Positions 1-7,027 of a stretch of 13,830 nucleotides of DNA are shown here, piece by piece. Position 1 is the stretch's first letter, and each line of letters starts with the position of its first letter. A program made the translations under genes and the position numbers. The notes below the pieces were generated by a model that was not told the origin of the DNA, ran no database searches, and was given only the letters and a program-made list of their open reading frames with translations. The DNA comes from Armatimonadota bacterium (lineage in GTDB: Bacteria > Armatimonadota > Fimbriimonadia > Fimbriimonadales > ATM1). The DNA is taken from the NCBI GenBank assembly GCA_003695835.1, contig RFHN01000294.1, forward strand, positions 1 to 13,830, in the 5' to 3' direction.

Positions 1-960
1 CGAGTAGGAAGACGTGAGGTTCAGCACGAACTCTGGATTAAGGATGTTGCCGTTCGTCCGCCGATAGATCGGGATCATGACGGACAGCTCCGTAGACGAA
101 GTTGCGTCCCATTTGTAGCGGAACCCGGGAGTCACGTAAAGCCAGTCGCCGCCCGTGTTCTGAACTGGACCGCCCTTACGGAAGTCGGTGTCCATGTCCG
201 TGTGAATGTAGTTGAGCATGAGGCTCATGTCCCAGTTCTTGTCGAGAGTACAGGCTCCGCCCGCTATGACCTGCAGCTCACTGCCGAAGCGGTAGGCGTA
301 GCGGTTCGGTCCGGTCGAAAGGCGGTAAAGCGCGGATCCGAACCAGTTGACCCGACCGCTGGCGCCATCGAAACGGAGTCCAAGAACAGGATCCCACTGA
401 CCCTGCCCGGGCTGCAGCACAGGGTCGCGCACGGCGATCTCCTCGCCGTTGCGCGCTGTCCAGGTCCAATCCGGCCGCGCCTCGCCGGTCGGAATCCGTA
501 GTCCCCCAACAGCCTGAAGAGCAACGCCTGGCGCGCCGAGCGTCCCGACCGCATAGCGCCCGAGCAAGATCGCGTCGCCCATCCCCGAATACCGCCGCCA
601 AATCTTGCGGTTCTCGTTTCCATCAAAGGTCTTCGGCGCGGACGTGTCCTTATGCGGCAGAACCAGATCGAACCAAAGCTTCGGGCTCGCCGTATACGTT
701 AGCGTGGTCAAGAAGGTTCTCGAGACCGTGCTCTCGAGGTCCTTGTTCGGCCCTCGCTTGGAACCATCAATCGGGATGATGCCGTTCTCATAGATGAACC
801 CGAGAGAAACGTCTAAGCGCCCGATAGAGACGCTCGGTTCCTTACCCGCTGCAACCCCCACGGGGATGCTCGGCGCGGCTCACTTCACTTGGCCATAAGC
901 GTCCGTGGCGGCGACACCGACGCAGATCGCGGACAATAACAAGACCAGTCTCTTCTGCAC
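1..960 (-). CDS. Outer-membrane beta-barrel protein (phenol-MetA type), 3' partial, with an in-frame stop at codon 27
   Basis: The reading frame starts at GTG 960. It encodes a classical signal peptide (MQKRLVLLL..., ending near AYGQ), then meets TGA at 880-882, and then stays open for 293 codons to the window edge. The body looks like an outer-membrane barrel: alternating aromatic and polar strands, a GMGDAILLGRY segment, a GLRIPTGE segment and a PGQGQWDPVLG segment. This strand-turn pattern is typical of the MetA-pathway phenol-degradation/transporter family (PF13557-like). The last visible residues, around VLNLTSSYS, resemble a terminal barrel strand, so little is probably missing. A -10-like box lies 6 bases before GTG 960, which supports that start. 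A restart at GTG 861 would lose the signal peptide. TGA is an ordinary stop elsewhere here (the lipoprotein and cytochrome genes end in TGA), so recoding is unlikely. It is either a recent pseudogene or a base-call error. The transported substrate is unknown. Confidence 0.65.
880..882 (-). other. In-frame TGA interrupting the outer-membrane barrel gene
   Basis: This TGA is codon 27 of the frame that starts at GTG 960. It falls directly after the signal peptide (…GQVK) and before the 293-codon barrel body. No frameshift is involved: the frame is open on both sides. A single-base change from TGG, CGA or GGA would explain it. Confidence 0.85.
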
Positions 961-966
961 GGTTCC

Positions 967-972
967 AGGTTA
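967..972 (-). promoter_or_regulatory. Putative -10 box TAACCT, leaderless start
   Basis: TAACCT ends 6 bases before GTG 960 of the barrel gene. A weak TTGCGC at 992-997 on the same strand could be a -35 element with a 19-base spacer. There is no Shine-Dalgarno sequence between the box and the start, so transcription would begin at or next to the start codon. Confidence 0.45.
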
Positions 973-1055
973 TCGCAAACCAGCGGCCGAAGCGCAACCA
1001 TCACTCTCCGTAGAATGACCAGATTTGCGGGGCCGGTATGATCTGCATCATAAGA

Positions 1056-2177
1056 TCAAAACTGGACGATCGAGCCGGAAGGCGGAGTTTCCCCCTTATG
1101 CGCGCCTGCGCTCATCGCTGACACCAGTGCATCCCATCGGGGGACGCCCTCCATCCATCCCCCCCAGCGATAGGTCCGAAACCCGAACTCGAGACTGGTC
1201 GCTCGACGCACGTCCGGCGCGGAGAGCAGGCGGACTCGCAGCTCCGGCTCGACCGAGAGGCCGGTGTTTCCGATGGCGCCCAAGCGAGCGCCCGGAGGCA
1301 CGCGATCCCCAGCTCGGACGGAAACGCTTCCCTTGCGCAGGCCCTCGTAGACCACGTACAAGCCCGTGCCCGTTTCGACGAGTACGAAGTTCCCTACCGG
1401 GTCGGAGCGGTCCGGTCGTCCGGGTGCGTGGTCGTCGAGTCCGTTCTCAACTTGAACGACGACGCCCCCTGTCATGGCGAGGACGTCGGCGCCGAAGGAA
1501 GGGTAATCCTCGTTGGTAGATCCCGAACCGGAGGATGTCGCGCCGTCACTCGTAAGGCGTGTAAGGCTGACCTGAAACCGCCGCGGAAGAACCAGCGTCC
1601 CTTCGATCTCTTCGATCGTTTGTTGGGCGCCCGGGCTTGGGTCGAGCGGCCCCTGAACCAGCCACTTCCCCGGACCAACCGGCGGACCGAAGTCCGAGGG
1701 GGCTTCGCCGTCGACTTTCAGCACTCCACCCGCGACCGTGTAGGCCTTGGATTTCTCGCCATCCTTCCCCCCTGCCGGCGCCATCTGAATTCGGTGTGAG
1801 AGCGTCTCCAGGTCCTCGAGTTGGTCCGCCAGTGCTACCATGCGGAGCACGGCGCGTTCACCCGCTGGGAGGACACCCCCTTTCAGGGAGGTCCTGCGCG
1901 CGAACTCTTCGCGATCCAACTGTTCCAACTCTTCGCCGTTCTGATTGACGGCGACCACGCCCCGGATTTCAATGTCCGTCGTACCTTCGTTCTGAAGGAT
2001 GAGCTCGTATTGCACGGCGTACTGCCCCGCGACGTGGACCGCTTTGGGCAAAACCGCTGGGGTTGCGGACATCGCACCCGGAAACACCGAACCCGGGTCT
2101 CCAACGCCCTTTGTCGGCTCTCCGCAAGAGGCGAGAAGCAAAAGAGCTGCGAAGGACGCGCTCAAGAGGAATCGCAC
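1056..2177 (-). CDS. Lipoprotein with a degenerate M23 (LytM-like) peptidase domain
   Basis: I place the start at GTG 2177 (373 residues). This gives a clean lipoprotein signal (MRFLLSASFAALLLLAS-C, lipidated Cys18) and puts a -10-like box 6 bases upstream; an upstream in-frame GTG at 2222 would add 15 charged residues before the signal. Residues about 40-135 look like an Ig-type beta-sandwich. Residues about 199-318 align by eye with the M23 metallopeptidase subfamily that reads RFAID...YGAPVLA...GNYV...YAHL..GSV.V..GD.V..G..LG..GNSG.S.PHLHF. The scaffold is kept (FGADVLA, VGNFVLV, RAGDRVPPGARLGAIGNTG), but the expected zinc ligands are not: RFAID reads RFQVS, HLH reads ELR (PELRVRL, 311-317), and the usual upstream GHRR reads PGAQQ. 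It is therefore probably a non-catalytic envelope protein, possibly binding peptidoglycan or regulating an amidase. That role is inference. Confidence 0.75.
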   Translation of the reverse strand: MRFLLSASFAALLLLASCGEPTKGVGDPGSVFPGAMSATPAVLPKAVHVAGQYAVQYELILQNEGTTDIEIRGVVAVNQNGEELEQLDREEFARRTSLKGGVLPAGERAVLRMVALADQLEDLETLSHRIQMAPAGGKDGEKSKAYTVAGGVLKVDGEAPSDFGPPVGPGKWLVQGPLDPSPGAQQTIEEIEGTLVLPRRFQVSLTRLTSDGATSSGSGSTNEDYPSFGADVLAMTGGVVVQVENGLDDHAPGRPDRSDPVGNFVLVETGTGLYVVYEGLRKGSVSVRAGDRVPPGARLGAIGNTGLSVEPELRVRLLSAPDVRRATSLEFGFRTYRWGGWMEGVPRWDALVSAMSAGAHKGETPPSGSIVQF

Positions 2178-2183
2178 GGGCGG

Positions 2184-2189
2184 AGAATA
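2184..2189 (-). promoter_or_regulatory. Putative -10 box TATTCT (lipoprotein gene)
   Basis: GG-TATTCT ends 6 bases before GTG 2177. This favours that codon as the start and suggests a leaderless transcript. It faces the divergent hydroxylase -10 box at 2208-2213. Confidence 0.5.
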
Positions 2190-2207
2190 CCGTCTCCCCG
2201 GTTCGGG

Positions 2208-2213
2208 TAGAAT
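2208..2213 (+). promoter_or_regulatory. Putative -10 box TAGAAT (hydroxylase gene)
   Basis: GG-TAGAAT ends 11 bases before TTG 2225, so the transcript would have a leader of only a few bases. No TTGACA-like -35 is visible at the expected distance. No Shine-Dalgarno sequence is seen. Confidence 0.45.
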
Positions 2214-2224
2214 GGGTTGCACCG

Positions 2225-3136
2225 TTGAAACGTCTGCTCACCTATCGTGATCATGAGCACGTGGACTTCGCTCATGGTCTGTTTCTGTTGAACATCTTGG
2301 TCCAAAGCGTCGCATGGGGCGCAGGTTGCTGGTTCCTCTGGAACTGGATTCGGCCTGATATCGCCCAGGCGCAGATCTCCAATCCGATTTGGGTCGTCTT
2401 GCTCTGGTTTGCCGTTATTCACCTCGTTTTGGGTCTTTTCGAGTATCTGTTCCACCGCTACGTCCTGCACAGCGTCTTTTGGATGCCGCTCAAGCCGATG
2501 CGGGACAAGCACACTGCCCATCACTCGCTCACACACGTCCGTGAGTTAGCCCACAAGTTGGACGAGAAGGGCGATGCGGAGGTCCGCAACAAGTACCCGA
2601 TCGTTGAGCCCGAGCAGATCGAGCATAGCGCCTTCCCGCCCTATGCTCTGGTCGGGTTCTTGCTGTTCTTTTCGCTTTTCTTCGTGCCTCTGCAGCTACT
2701 TCTGCCGGGCGCTCCCATCCTTCTTGCCGGTACGCTCGCAGTCATTTTTTCGTACAGCCTTTACGAGATCAAGCACGCCGTCGAGCACAACGACTATGAG
2801 TCTTTCTGGAAGCCGCGGATCGAGAAGAGCCGCTTCTTCCGGGCTTGGTACGGTTTCCACCTCATGCACCACTCGCGAATCGGAGTCAACCAGGCGATAG
2901 GCGGCGTCTTTGCTCTGCCGATCTGGGACTGGGCGTTCGGCACCTGCTTCATTCCAGAAGAGCTTCCCCTGCCGGGGGCGCGTGTGTCGCCCGAGAGCCA
3001 GGTTCCGCCGAAGCCCAGATGGCCCATCTCAGCCCTGGATAAGGTTGTCGAGAGCCTGGAGAATCGGATCAAAGAGAAGCGAAAGCAGGCAGCGCTCCGG
3101 AAGCGCGCGTCCACTCTTAGCGAAGCCCAGGACTAA
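2225..3136 (+). CDS. Fatty acid hydroxylase superfamily integral membrane protein
   Basis: The 303-residue protein belongs to the fatty acid hydroxylase/sterol desaturase superfamily (PF04116-like), membrane di-iron oxygenases acting on acyl chains, sterols or carotenoids. All the histidine clusters are present: HRYVLH (77-82), HTAHH (96-100), HAVEH (184-188) and HLMHH (212-216). Hydrophobic segments lie at about 17-42, 54-76 and 141-178. The last 40 residues are charged and helical (ESLENRIKEKRKQ...), a cytosolic tail beyond the usual core. The start is not certain. TTG 2225 gives MKRLLTYRDHEH and sits just after a -10 box; the frame is open further upstream, but that part overlaps the divergent lipoprotein gene. 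The stop TAA overlaps the transketolase stop by two bases. The substrate cannot be read from the sequence; membrane lipid hydroxylation is the most likely role. Confidence 0.8.
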   Translation: MKRLLTYRDHEHVDFAHGLFLLNILVQSVAWGAGCWFLWNWIRPDIAQAQISNPIWVVLLWFAVIHLVLGLFEYLFHRYVLHSVFWMPLKPMRDKHTAHHSLTHVRELAHKLDEKGDAEVRNKYPIVEPEQIEHSAFPPYALVGFLLFFSLFFVPLQLLLPGAPILLAGTLAVIFSYSLYEIKHAVEHNDYESFWKPRIEKSRFFRAWYGFHLMHHSRIGVNQAIGGVFALPIWDWAFGTCFIPEELPLPGARVSPESQVPPKPRWPISALDKVVESLENRIKEKRKQAALRKRASTLSEAQD

Positions 3137-5076
3137 AGAGATAGCGCGGCGCTTACCACCGCCTCGGCGGTCAGGCCGAAGTGTTCGTACAAGTCCTGGT
3201 AGGGAGCGCTCGCGCCGAACGTCTTCATACCCAGCGCGCGACCGCCAAGCACGTATCGTTCCCATCCGAGGGTAGCGGCTGCTTCCAGGCTCACGCGCCT
3301 CCGAATCTCTGGCAAGAGCACGTTCTCACGGTATGCCTCTTCCTGTTCCTCGAACAGCTCCCAGCACGGGAGGCTGATCACCCTGGGCACCATGCCTTGC
3401 TGCGCGAGAATCTCCGCAGCTTCCAGAAGAATGGAAACCTCGGACCCCGTACCGAGCAGGACGGTGTCGGGCTTCGCGCCCCAATCCCGCAGGACGTACC
3501 CACCTCGCTTCGCACCCTCCGTTGAGCCGCCCACTTGTGGCACCTTCTGGCGGGTCAGCACAATTGCTGTCGGAGTGTGGTCGGACAGCAACGCAACTTG
3601 CCAAGCGGCAACCACCTCCGCGCCGTCGGCGGGGCGAAACACCTGTAAATTCGGAATCGCCCTCAGGGACGCGAGATGCTCGATTGGTTGGTGAGTGGGC
3701 CCGTCTTCGCCAAGCCCAATACTGTCGTGCGTGAAGACGAACACGGAAGGCACCTCCATGAGGGCGGCAAGGCGGATTGCAGGACGCATGTAATCGCTGA
3801 ACACGAGGAAGGTGCCGCCGAATGCCCGCAGCCCTCCGTGCAGGTTCATTCCGTTTATGGCGGCGGCCATGGCGTGCTCCCGAACTCCGTAGTACAAGTT
3901 GTCGCCCTCGCGATCCGCCGCGCTGAAGGGAGTCTCACCCGGGAACAGGGTGTGCGTAGACTCGCCCAGGTCGGCGCTCCCTCCGACAAGCTCCGGAATC
4001 CGTTCCTTGAGCGATTCGAGCACCTTTCCGGATGCGGCGCGCGTGGCGACCGGCTCCGCGAAAGTGGGAAGGTCTCGCTGCCACCCCTCCGGCAAAGATC
4101 GTGTGAGCCGCCTCTTCAACTCAGGCTCTCGGTCGAGCGCCTCTTCCGACCGGATTCTCTCGTCTCTCCAGCGGGCGCCAATCTGTCGCATGTGCTGCAG
4201 GACGTCGTCCGGTACCGCAAACTTTTCATCCGGGTCGAGGCCGAGGCGTTGCTTCGCAAGCCGGACCTCTTCCTCCCCAAGCGGTGCGCCGTGTGACGAC
4301 GCTCTTCCGCCCTTGTTCGGGCTTCCGTAACCGATGATCGTGTGACAGACGATCAGCGTCGGGCGCTCCGCCTCCGCTTTGGCTGCCTCGATGCTCTCGT
4401 CCACTTCGGCAACCGAAAGTCCGTCGCATTCGAGGACGTGCCATCCATAGGCCTCGAATCGCGCCATGACGTCCTCGCTGAACGAGAGGTCAGTGGGCCC
4501 GTCAATCGTAATCCGATTCGAGTCGTAGACGTAGATCAATCGCCCGAGACCGAGGTGACCGGCCAGCGAGGCAGCCTCGTGCGAGATTCCCTCCATGATG
4601 TCTCCATCGCTGCAGAGACAGTAAGTGTAGTGGTCTACGATCGGCCCGAACTCCTTTCGAAGCTTCTCTTCGGCGATCGCCATGCCGACGGCGGTACCGA
4701 ACCCCTGACCGAGTGGGCCAGTCGCCATTTCCACACCCGGCGTCAGTGTGTTCTCGGGGTGCCCGGGCGTTTTGCTTCCGAGTTGGCGAAAGGCTTTCAA
4801 GTCCTCCAACGTGAGGTCGAAGCCGGTCAGGTACAGGTAGGCGTACAGCAGCATGCTGCCATGGCCTGCACTGAGAACGAACCGGTCTCGGTTGAACCAT
4901 TTCGGCGCTTGTGGGTCGTAGCGGAGATGGTGAGCAAAGAGCGAATAGCCGATGGCCGCGCAGCCCATCGGGAGACCCGGGTGACCAGAGTTTGCCGCCT
5001 GGACGGCGTCCATGGCAAGGCCTCGCACGGTGTTGATCGTGCGCTCGACAACCGAAACCGACTGTTCCGTCTGCAC
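3133..5076 (-). CDS. tkt: Transketolase
   Basis: A full-length 647-residue transketolase, the thiamine-diphosphate enzyme of the pentose phosphate pathway that moves two-carbon units between sugar phosphates. Visible marks are SGHPG (30-34), the ThDP/Mg motif with DGD at 157-159 and Asn187 (YVYDSNRI), the catalytic glutamate in YGVREHAMAAA, and the DSIGLGEDGPTHQPIEHLASLR segment of the pyrimidine domain. Length fits bacterial family members. The start is GTG 5076: upstream of it is a TAGCAT box 6 bases away and no ribosome site. The ANTAR regulator gene lies 41 bases upstream on the same strand, so read-through from it is possible as well. The stop codon TAG overlaps the hydroxylase stop on the other strand. 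There are no anomalies in the catalytic residues I can see. Confidence 0.96.
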   Translation of the reverse strand: MQTEQSVSVVERTINTVRGLAMDAVQAANSGHPGLPMGCAAIGYSLFAHHLRYDPQAPKWFNRDRFVLSAGHGSMLLYAYLYLTGFDLTLEDLKAFRQLGSKTPGHPENTLTPGVEMATGPLGQGFGTAVGMAIAEEKLRKEFGPIVDHYTYCLCSDGDIMEGISHEAASLAGHLGLGRLIYVYDSNRITIDGPTDLSFSEDVMARFEAYGWHVLECDGLSVAEVDESIEAAKAEAERPTLIVCHTIIGYGSPNKGGRASSHGAPLGEEEVRLAKQRLGLDPDEKFAVPDDVLQHMRQIGARWRDERIRSEEALDREPELKRRLTRSLPEGWQRDLPTFAEPVATRAASGKVLESLKERIPELVGGSADLGESTHTLFPGETPFSAADREGDNLYYGVREHAMAAAINGMNLHGGLRAFGGTFLVFSDYMRPAIRLAALMEVPSVFVFTHDSIGLGEDGPTHQPIEHLASLRAIPNLQVFRPADGAEVVAAWQVALLSDHTPTAIVLTRQKVPQVGGSTEGAKRGGYVLRDWGAKPDTVLLGTGSEVSILLEAAEILAQQGMVPRVISLPCWELFEEQEEAYRENVLLPEIRRRVSLEAAATLGWERYVLGGRALGMKTFGASAPYQDLYEHFGLTAEAVVSAALSL

Positions 5077-5082
5077 GCGCGG

Positions 5083-5088
5083 ATGCTA
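5083..5088 (-). promoter_or_regulatory. Putative -10 box TAGCAT (transketolase)
   Basis: GG-TAGCAT ends 6 bases before GTG 5076. It lies in the 41-base gap after the ANTAR regulator gene, so transketolase probably has its own leaderless promoter. Confidence 0.5.
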
Positions 5089-5117
5089 CCCCGTTCAGGG
5101 GTAAACGGGTGGGTCGG

Positions 5118-5705
5118 TTACCGTCCCGGAATCTCTGGCGGCTTGCCCGTGTCAATCACCTCTTGCGAAACTTCGCCCAACGTTCGGCCGGTGTTACGCG
5201 CTGCCTGGTGAATCACGCGGTAAGCCCTCATTTCCGTCATGCCGTACTTGTCCATGAGGAAACCCTTGGCGCGTTCGAGGATTCGCCGATTTGCGAGGTC
5301 GCGTTTGACTCGCTCCAACTCCTTTTGGCGCTGGCGAATCTCTTCGAAACGCCTTCGCACCACCTCGATGTTGGTCATGAGTTCTTCGATGCGGACCGGT
5401 TTGACGAGATAAGCGAAGGCGCCCGCTTGGGCGGCTTCCTCGACGAGTTCGGGCTCCGCATAGCCAGTCAGGAAGATGATCGGGGTCGGGCAGGTGTCGT
5501 AGATGTCTCGGGCCGCCTGAATGCCGTCACCGGCTCCCATGCGGATATCGAAGATCGCGACATCGGGCTTCTGCTCGCACACGACGGCGTAGGCTTCCTC
5601 GCCCGTCGTAGCCGTACCCACGACCTCGTGGCCGAGTTCCTGAACCTGCTCGACCAGCGCGTTCAGGACTTCAGCGTCATCGTCAGCAATTACGATCTTA
5701 GCCAT
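5118..5705 (-). CDS. ANTAR-domain response regulator (RNA-binding antiterminator)
   Basis: The 195-residue protein has a CheY-like receiver followed by an ANTAR domain, the architecture of phosphorylation-dependent RNA-binding antiterminators such as AmiR and EutV. The receiver has the acidic pocket DDD (8-10), phospho-acceptor Asp53 (IFDIRM), Thr80 (FLTGY) and Lys102 (VKP). A charged linker helix (about 108-135, EEIRQRQKELERVKRDL) leads to ANTAR, with the signature RRILERAKGFLMDKYGMTEMR followed by AYRVIHQAAR. A start at TTG 5714 is possible, but ATG 5705 is better placed, 9 bases after AGGAGG. No histidine kinase gene is adjacent, so the partner kinase and target RNA lie elsewhere. Known ANTAR targets are paired hairpins with terminator overlap; I see none in this window. 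Confidence 0.92.
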   Translation of the reverse strand: MAKIVIADDDAEVLNALVEQVQELGHEVVGTATTGEEAYAVVCEQKPDVAIFDIRMGAGDGIQAARDIYDTCPTPIIFLTGYAEPELVEEAAQAGAFAYLVKPVRIEELMTNIEVVRRRFEEIRQRQKELERVKRDLANRRILERAKGFLMDKYGMTEMRAYRVIHQAARNTGRTLGEVSQEVIDTGKPPEIPGR

Positions 5706-5714
5706 TGCAGCCAA

Positions 5715-5720
5715 CCTCCT
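5715..5720 (-). promoter_or_regulatory. Shine-Dalgarno AGGAGG deciding the ANTAR regulator start
   Basis: A full AGGAGG lies 9 bases before ATG 5705 and next to TTG 5714, so it supports ATG 5705 as the start. Confidence 0.8.
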
Positions 5721-5728
5721 TTCGATCT

Positions 5729-5734
5729 ATTGTA
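5729..5734 (-). promoter_or_regulatory. Putative -10 box TACAAT (ANTAR regulator)
   Basis: TACAAT lies 23 bases before ATG 5705, leaving room for a short leader that holds the AGGAGG site. No convincing -35 hexamer is seen. Confidence 0.5.
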
Positions 5735-5772
5735 TCGTCTCCAACCAAATTCGTGGGGTTTTTCTGTCGAGG

Positions 5773-5778
5773 TAGACT
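5773..5778 (+). promoter_or_regulatory. Putative -10 box TAGACT (thiolase)
   Basis: GG-TAGACT ends 7 bases before ATG 5786, as expected for a leaderless transcript. The intervening CGGAG is too close to the start to be a normal ribosome site. Confidence 0.5.
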
Positions 5779-5785
5779 CGGAGCC

Positions 5786-6961
5786 ATGAAGGAAGTTGTG
5801 ATCGTTTCTGGCGCAAGGACCCCGATCGGCTCTTTTCTGGGCTCGTTGAGCACTGTTCCCGCCCCAAAACTGGGCGCAACCGCGATCCAAGAGGCCCTGA
5901 AACGAGCCAACTTGGCACCCGAACAGGTTGACGAGGTCCTGATGGGCTGCGTCCTCCAAGGGGGAATCGGGCAAGCGCCCGCCCGCCAAGCCGCCATCTT
6001 TGCTGGCATACCAGTCTCCGTTCCCTGCACGACCGTGAACAAAGTTTGCGGAAGCGGGATGAAGACGGTGATGATGGCAACCCAGGCGATCCGCTGTGGC
6101 GACGCGGACATCGTGGTCGCTGGCGGAATGGAGAGCATGAGCCTTGCCCCCTATGCCCTGCCGAACGCTCGCACCGGCATGCGGATGGGGAACGCCCAAG
6201 TCGTTGACCTGATGATCCACGATGGCCTTTGGGATCCCTACAAGAACATCCACATGGGCAACGCGGGAGACCTGTGCGCGTCGGAGTGCAACGTTCCCCG
6301 CGATCGACAGGACGCTTTCGCGGCCGAGTCGTACCGCCGCGCCGTCGCGGCGCAGGAGAGCGGCAAGCTCGCCGAAGAGATCGTGCCAGTGGAAGTGCCT
6401 CAACGAAAAGGTGACCCCATCATCGTTAAAGACGATGAAGAACCGAAACGTGGCAATCCCGACAAACTGCCCGAACTCCGACCGGCTTTCGACAAAGAGG
6501 GCTCGGTGACGGCTGGCAACGCATCGTCCATCAACGATGGCGGAGCGGCGCTCGTCGTGATGTCGGCGGAAAAGGCGAAGGAACTGGGCCTCGAGCCGCT
6601 CGCTCGGATCGTCGCTTACGCGCAGCATGCGCAGGATCCGGAGTGGTTCACCACGGCTCCCGCGGAAGCCGTGGGCAAGCTGCTGAACAAGGTCGGCAAG
6701 ACCATAGACGACGTGGATCTTTTTGAGATCAACGAGGCGTTTGCCGTGGTTGCGCTGGCCGTCGCCGACCGTTTGGGCATTCCGCACGAGAAACTGAACG
6801 TGAACGGCGGAGCCGTGGCCTTGGGTCACCCCATCGGTATGACGGGCACGCGTTTGATCCTGACTGCAATCTACGAACTTCGCCGTCGCGGCGGCGGTAC
6901 CGCCGTCTGCTCGCCTTGTATCGGCGGCGGTGAAGCGACCGCGATTCTCATCGAGGTCTAA
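5786..6961 (+). CDS. Acetyl-CoA C-acetyltransferase (thiolase)
   Basis: The 391-residue protein is a thiolase II family enzyme that condenses two acetyl-CoA to acetoacetyl-CoA or runs the reverse thiolysis. The catalytic set is complete: nucleophile Cys88 in NKVCGSGMK, the NEAFA motif, His348 in GGAVALGHPIG and Cys378 in CIGGGEA. These positions nearly coincide with those of the well-studied Zoogloea biosynthetic thiolase (Cys89, His348, Cys378). I chose ATG 5786 because MKEVVIVSGARTPIG is the canonical N-terminus; the longer open frame from 5705 adds 27 residues unlike the family. The gene stands alone, divergent from the ANTAR regulator, and ends at a strong terminator. No beta-oxidation, PHB or mevalonate partner genes are adjacent, so the direction of flux is not indicated. 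Confidence 0.95.
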   Translation: MKEVVIVSGARTPIGSFLGSLSTVPAPKLGATAIQEALKRANLAPEQVDEVLMGCVLQGGIGQAPARQAAIFAGIPVSVPCTTVNKVCGSGMKTVMMATQAIRCGDADIVVAGGMESMSLAPYALPNARTGMRMGNAQVVDLMIHDGLWDPYKNIHMGNAGDLCASECNVPRDRQDAFAAESYRRAVAAQESGKLAEEIVPVEVPQRKGDPIIVKDDEEPKRGNPDKLPELRPAFDKEGSVTAGNASSINDGGAALVVMSAEKAKELGLEPLARIVAYAQHAQDPEWFTTAPAEAVGKLLNKVGKTIDDVDLFEINEAFAVVALAVADRLGIPHEKLNVNGGAVALGHPIGMTGTRLILTAIYELRRRGGGTAVCSPCIGGGEATAILIEV

Positions 6962-6972
6962 CTCAATAGCAA

Positions 6973-7012
6973 GGTCGGGTGCGCTCGAAGGCGCACCCGA
7001 CCGTTCTTTTTT
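6973..7012 (+). terminator. Rho-independent terminator after the thiolase gene
   Basis: A perfect 12-bp GC-rich stem (6973-6984 with 6991-7002) closes a 6-base loop (TCGAAG). It is followed by GTTC and six T residues at 7007-7012. It begins 11 bases after the thiolase stop. Read on the other strand the hairpin lacks a T tract, so it acts mainly on the + strand. Confidence 0.93.
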
Positions 7013-7027
7013 GAGGCGCGGGCTGCC

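Noticed and set aside
880..882. TGA read as tryptophan or selenocysteine in this organism
   Set aside because: TGA terminates the lipoprotein and cytochrome fusion genes, and no hairpin suggestive of a SECIS element was evident just downstream.
1037..1052. Small hairpin (TATGAT-CTGC-ATCATA) just after the lipoprotein stop, as a terminator
   Set aside because: A 6-bp AT-rich stem without a T tract is too weak to call a terminator.
1011..1055. TAGAAT on the + strand at 1011-1016, followed by a short open frame, as a possible small gene or sRNA
   Set aside because: Six bases after the box there is no ATG, GTG or TTG, and the frame closes after about 33 codons with no recognisable content. The box alone is not enough.
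1056..2250. Several long open frames on the + strand opposite the lipoprotein gene (for example 1025-1519 and 1821-2210)
   Set aside because: They are Arg/Pro-rich antisense shadows with no recognisable domain, while the minus-strand frame has a lipoprotein signal and an M23-like scaffold.
5077..5117. Possible terminator or ANTAR target hairpin between the ANTAR regulator and transketolase
   Set aside because: Only scattered short complementarity is visible; no stable stem with a T tract and no paired hairpins.
4342..5211. 289-codon open frame on the + strand across the transketolase gene
   Set aside because: It lies antisense to an unmistakable transketolase and shows no family features; it is a by-product of GC-rich codon use.
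5690..6829. 379-codon minus-strand frame opposite the thiolase gene
   Set aside because: It is His/Arg-rich shadow sequence; the + strand encodes a thiolase with all catalytic residues.
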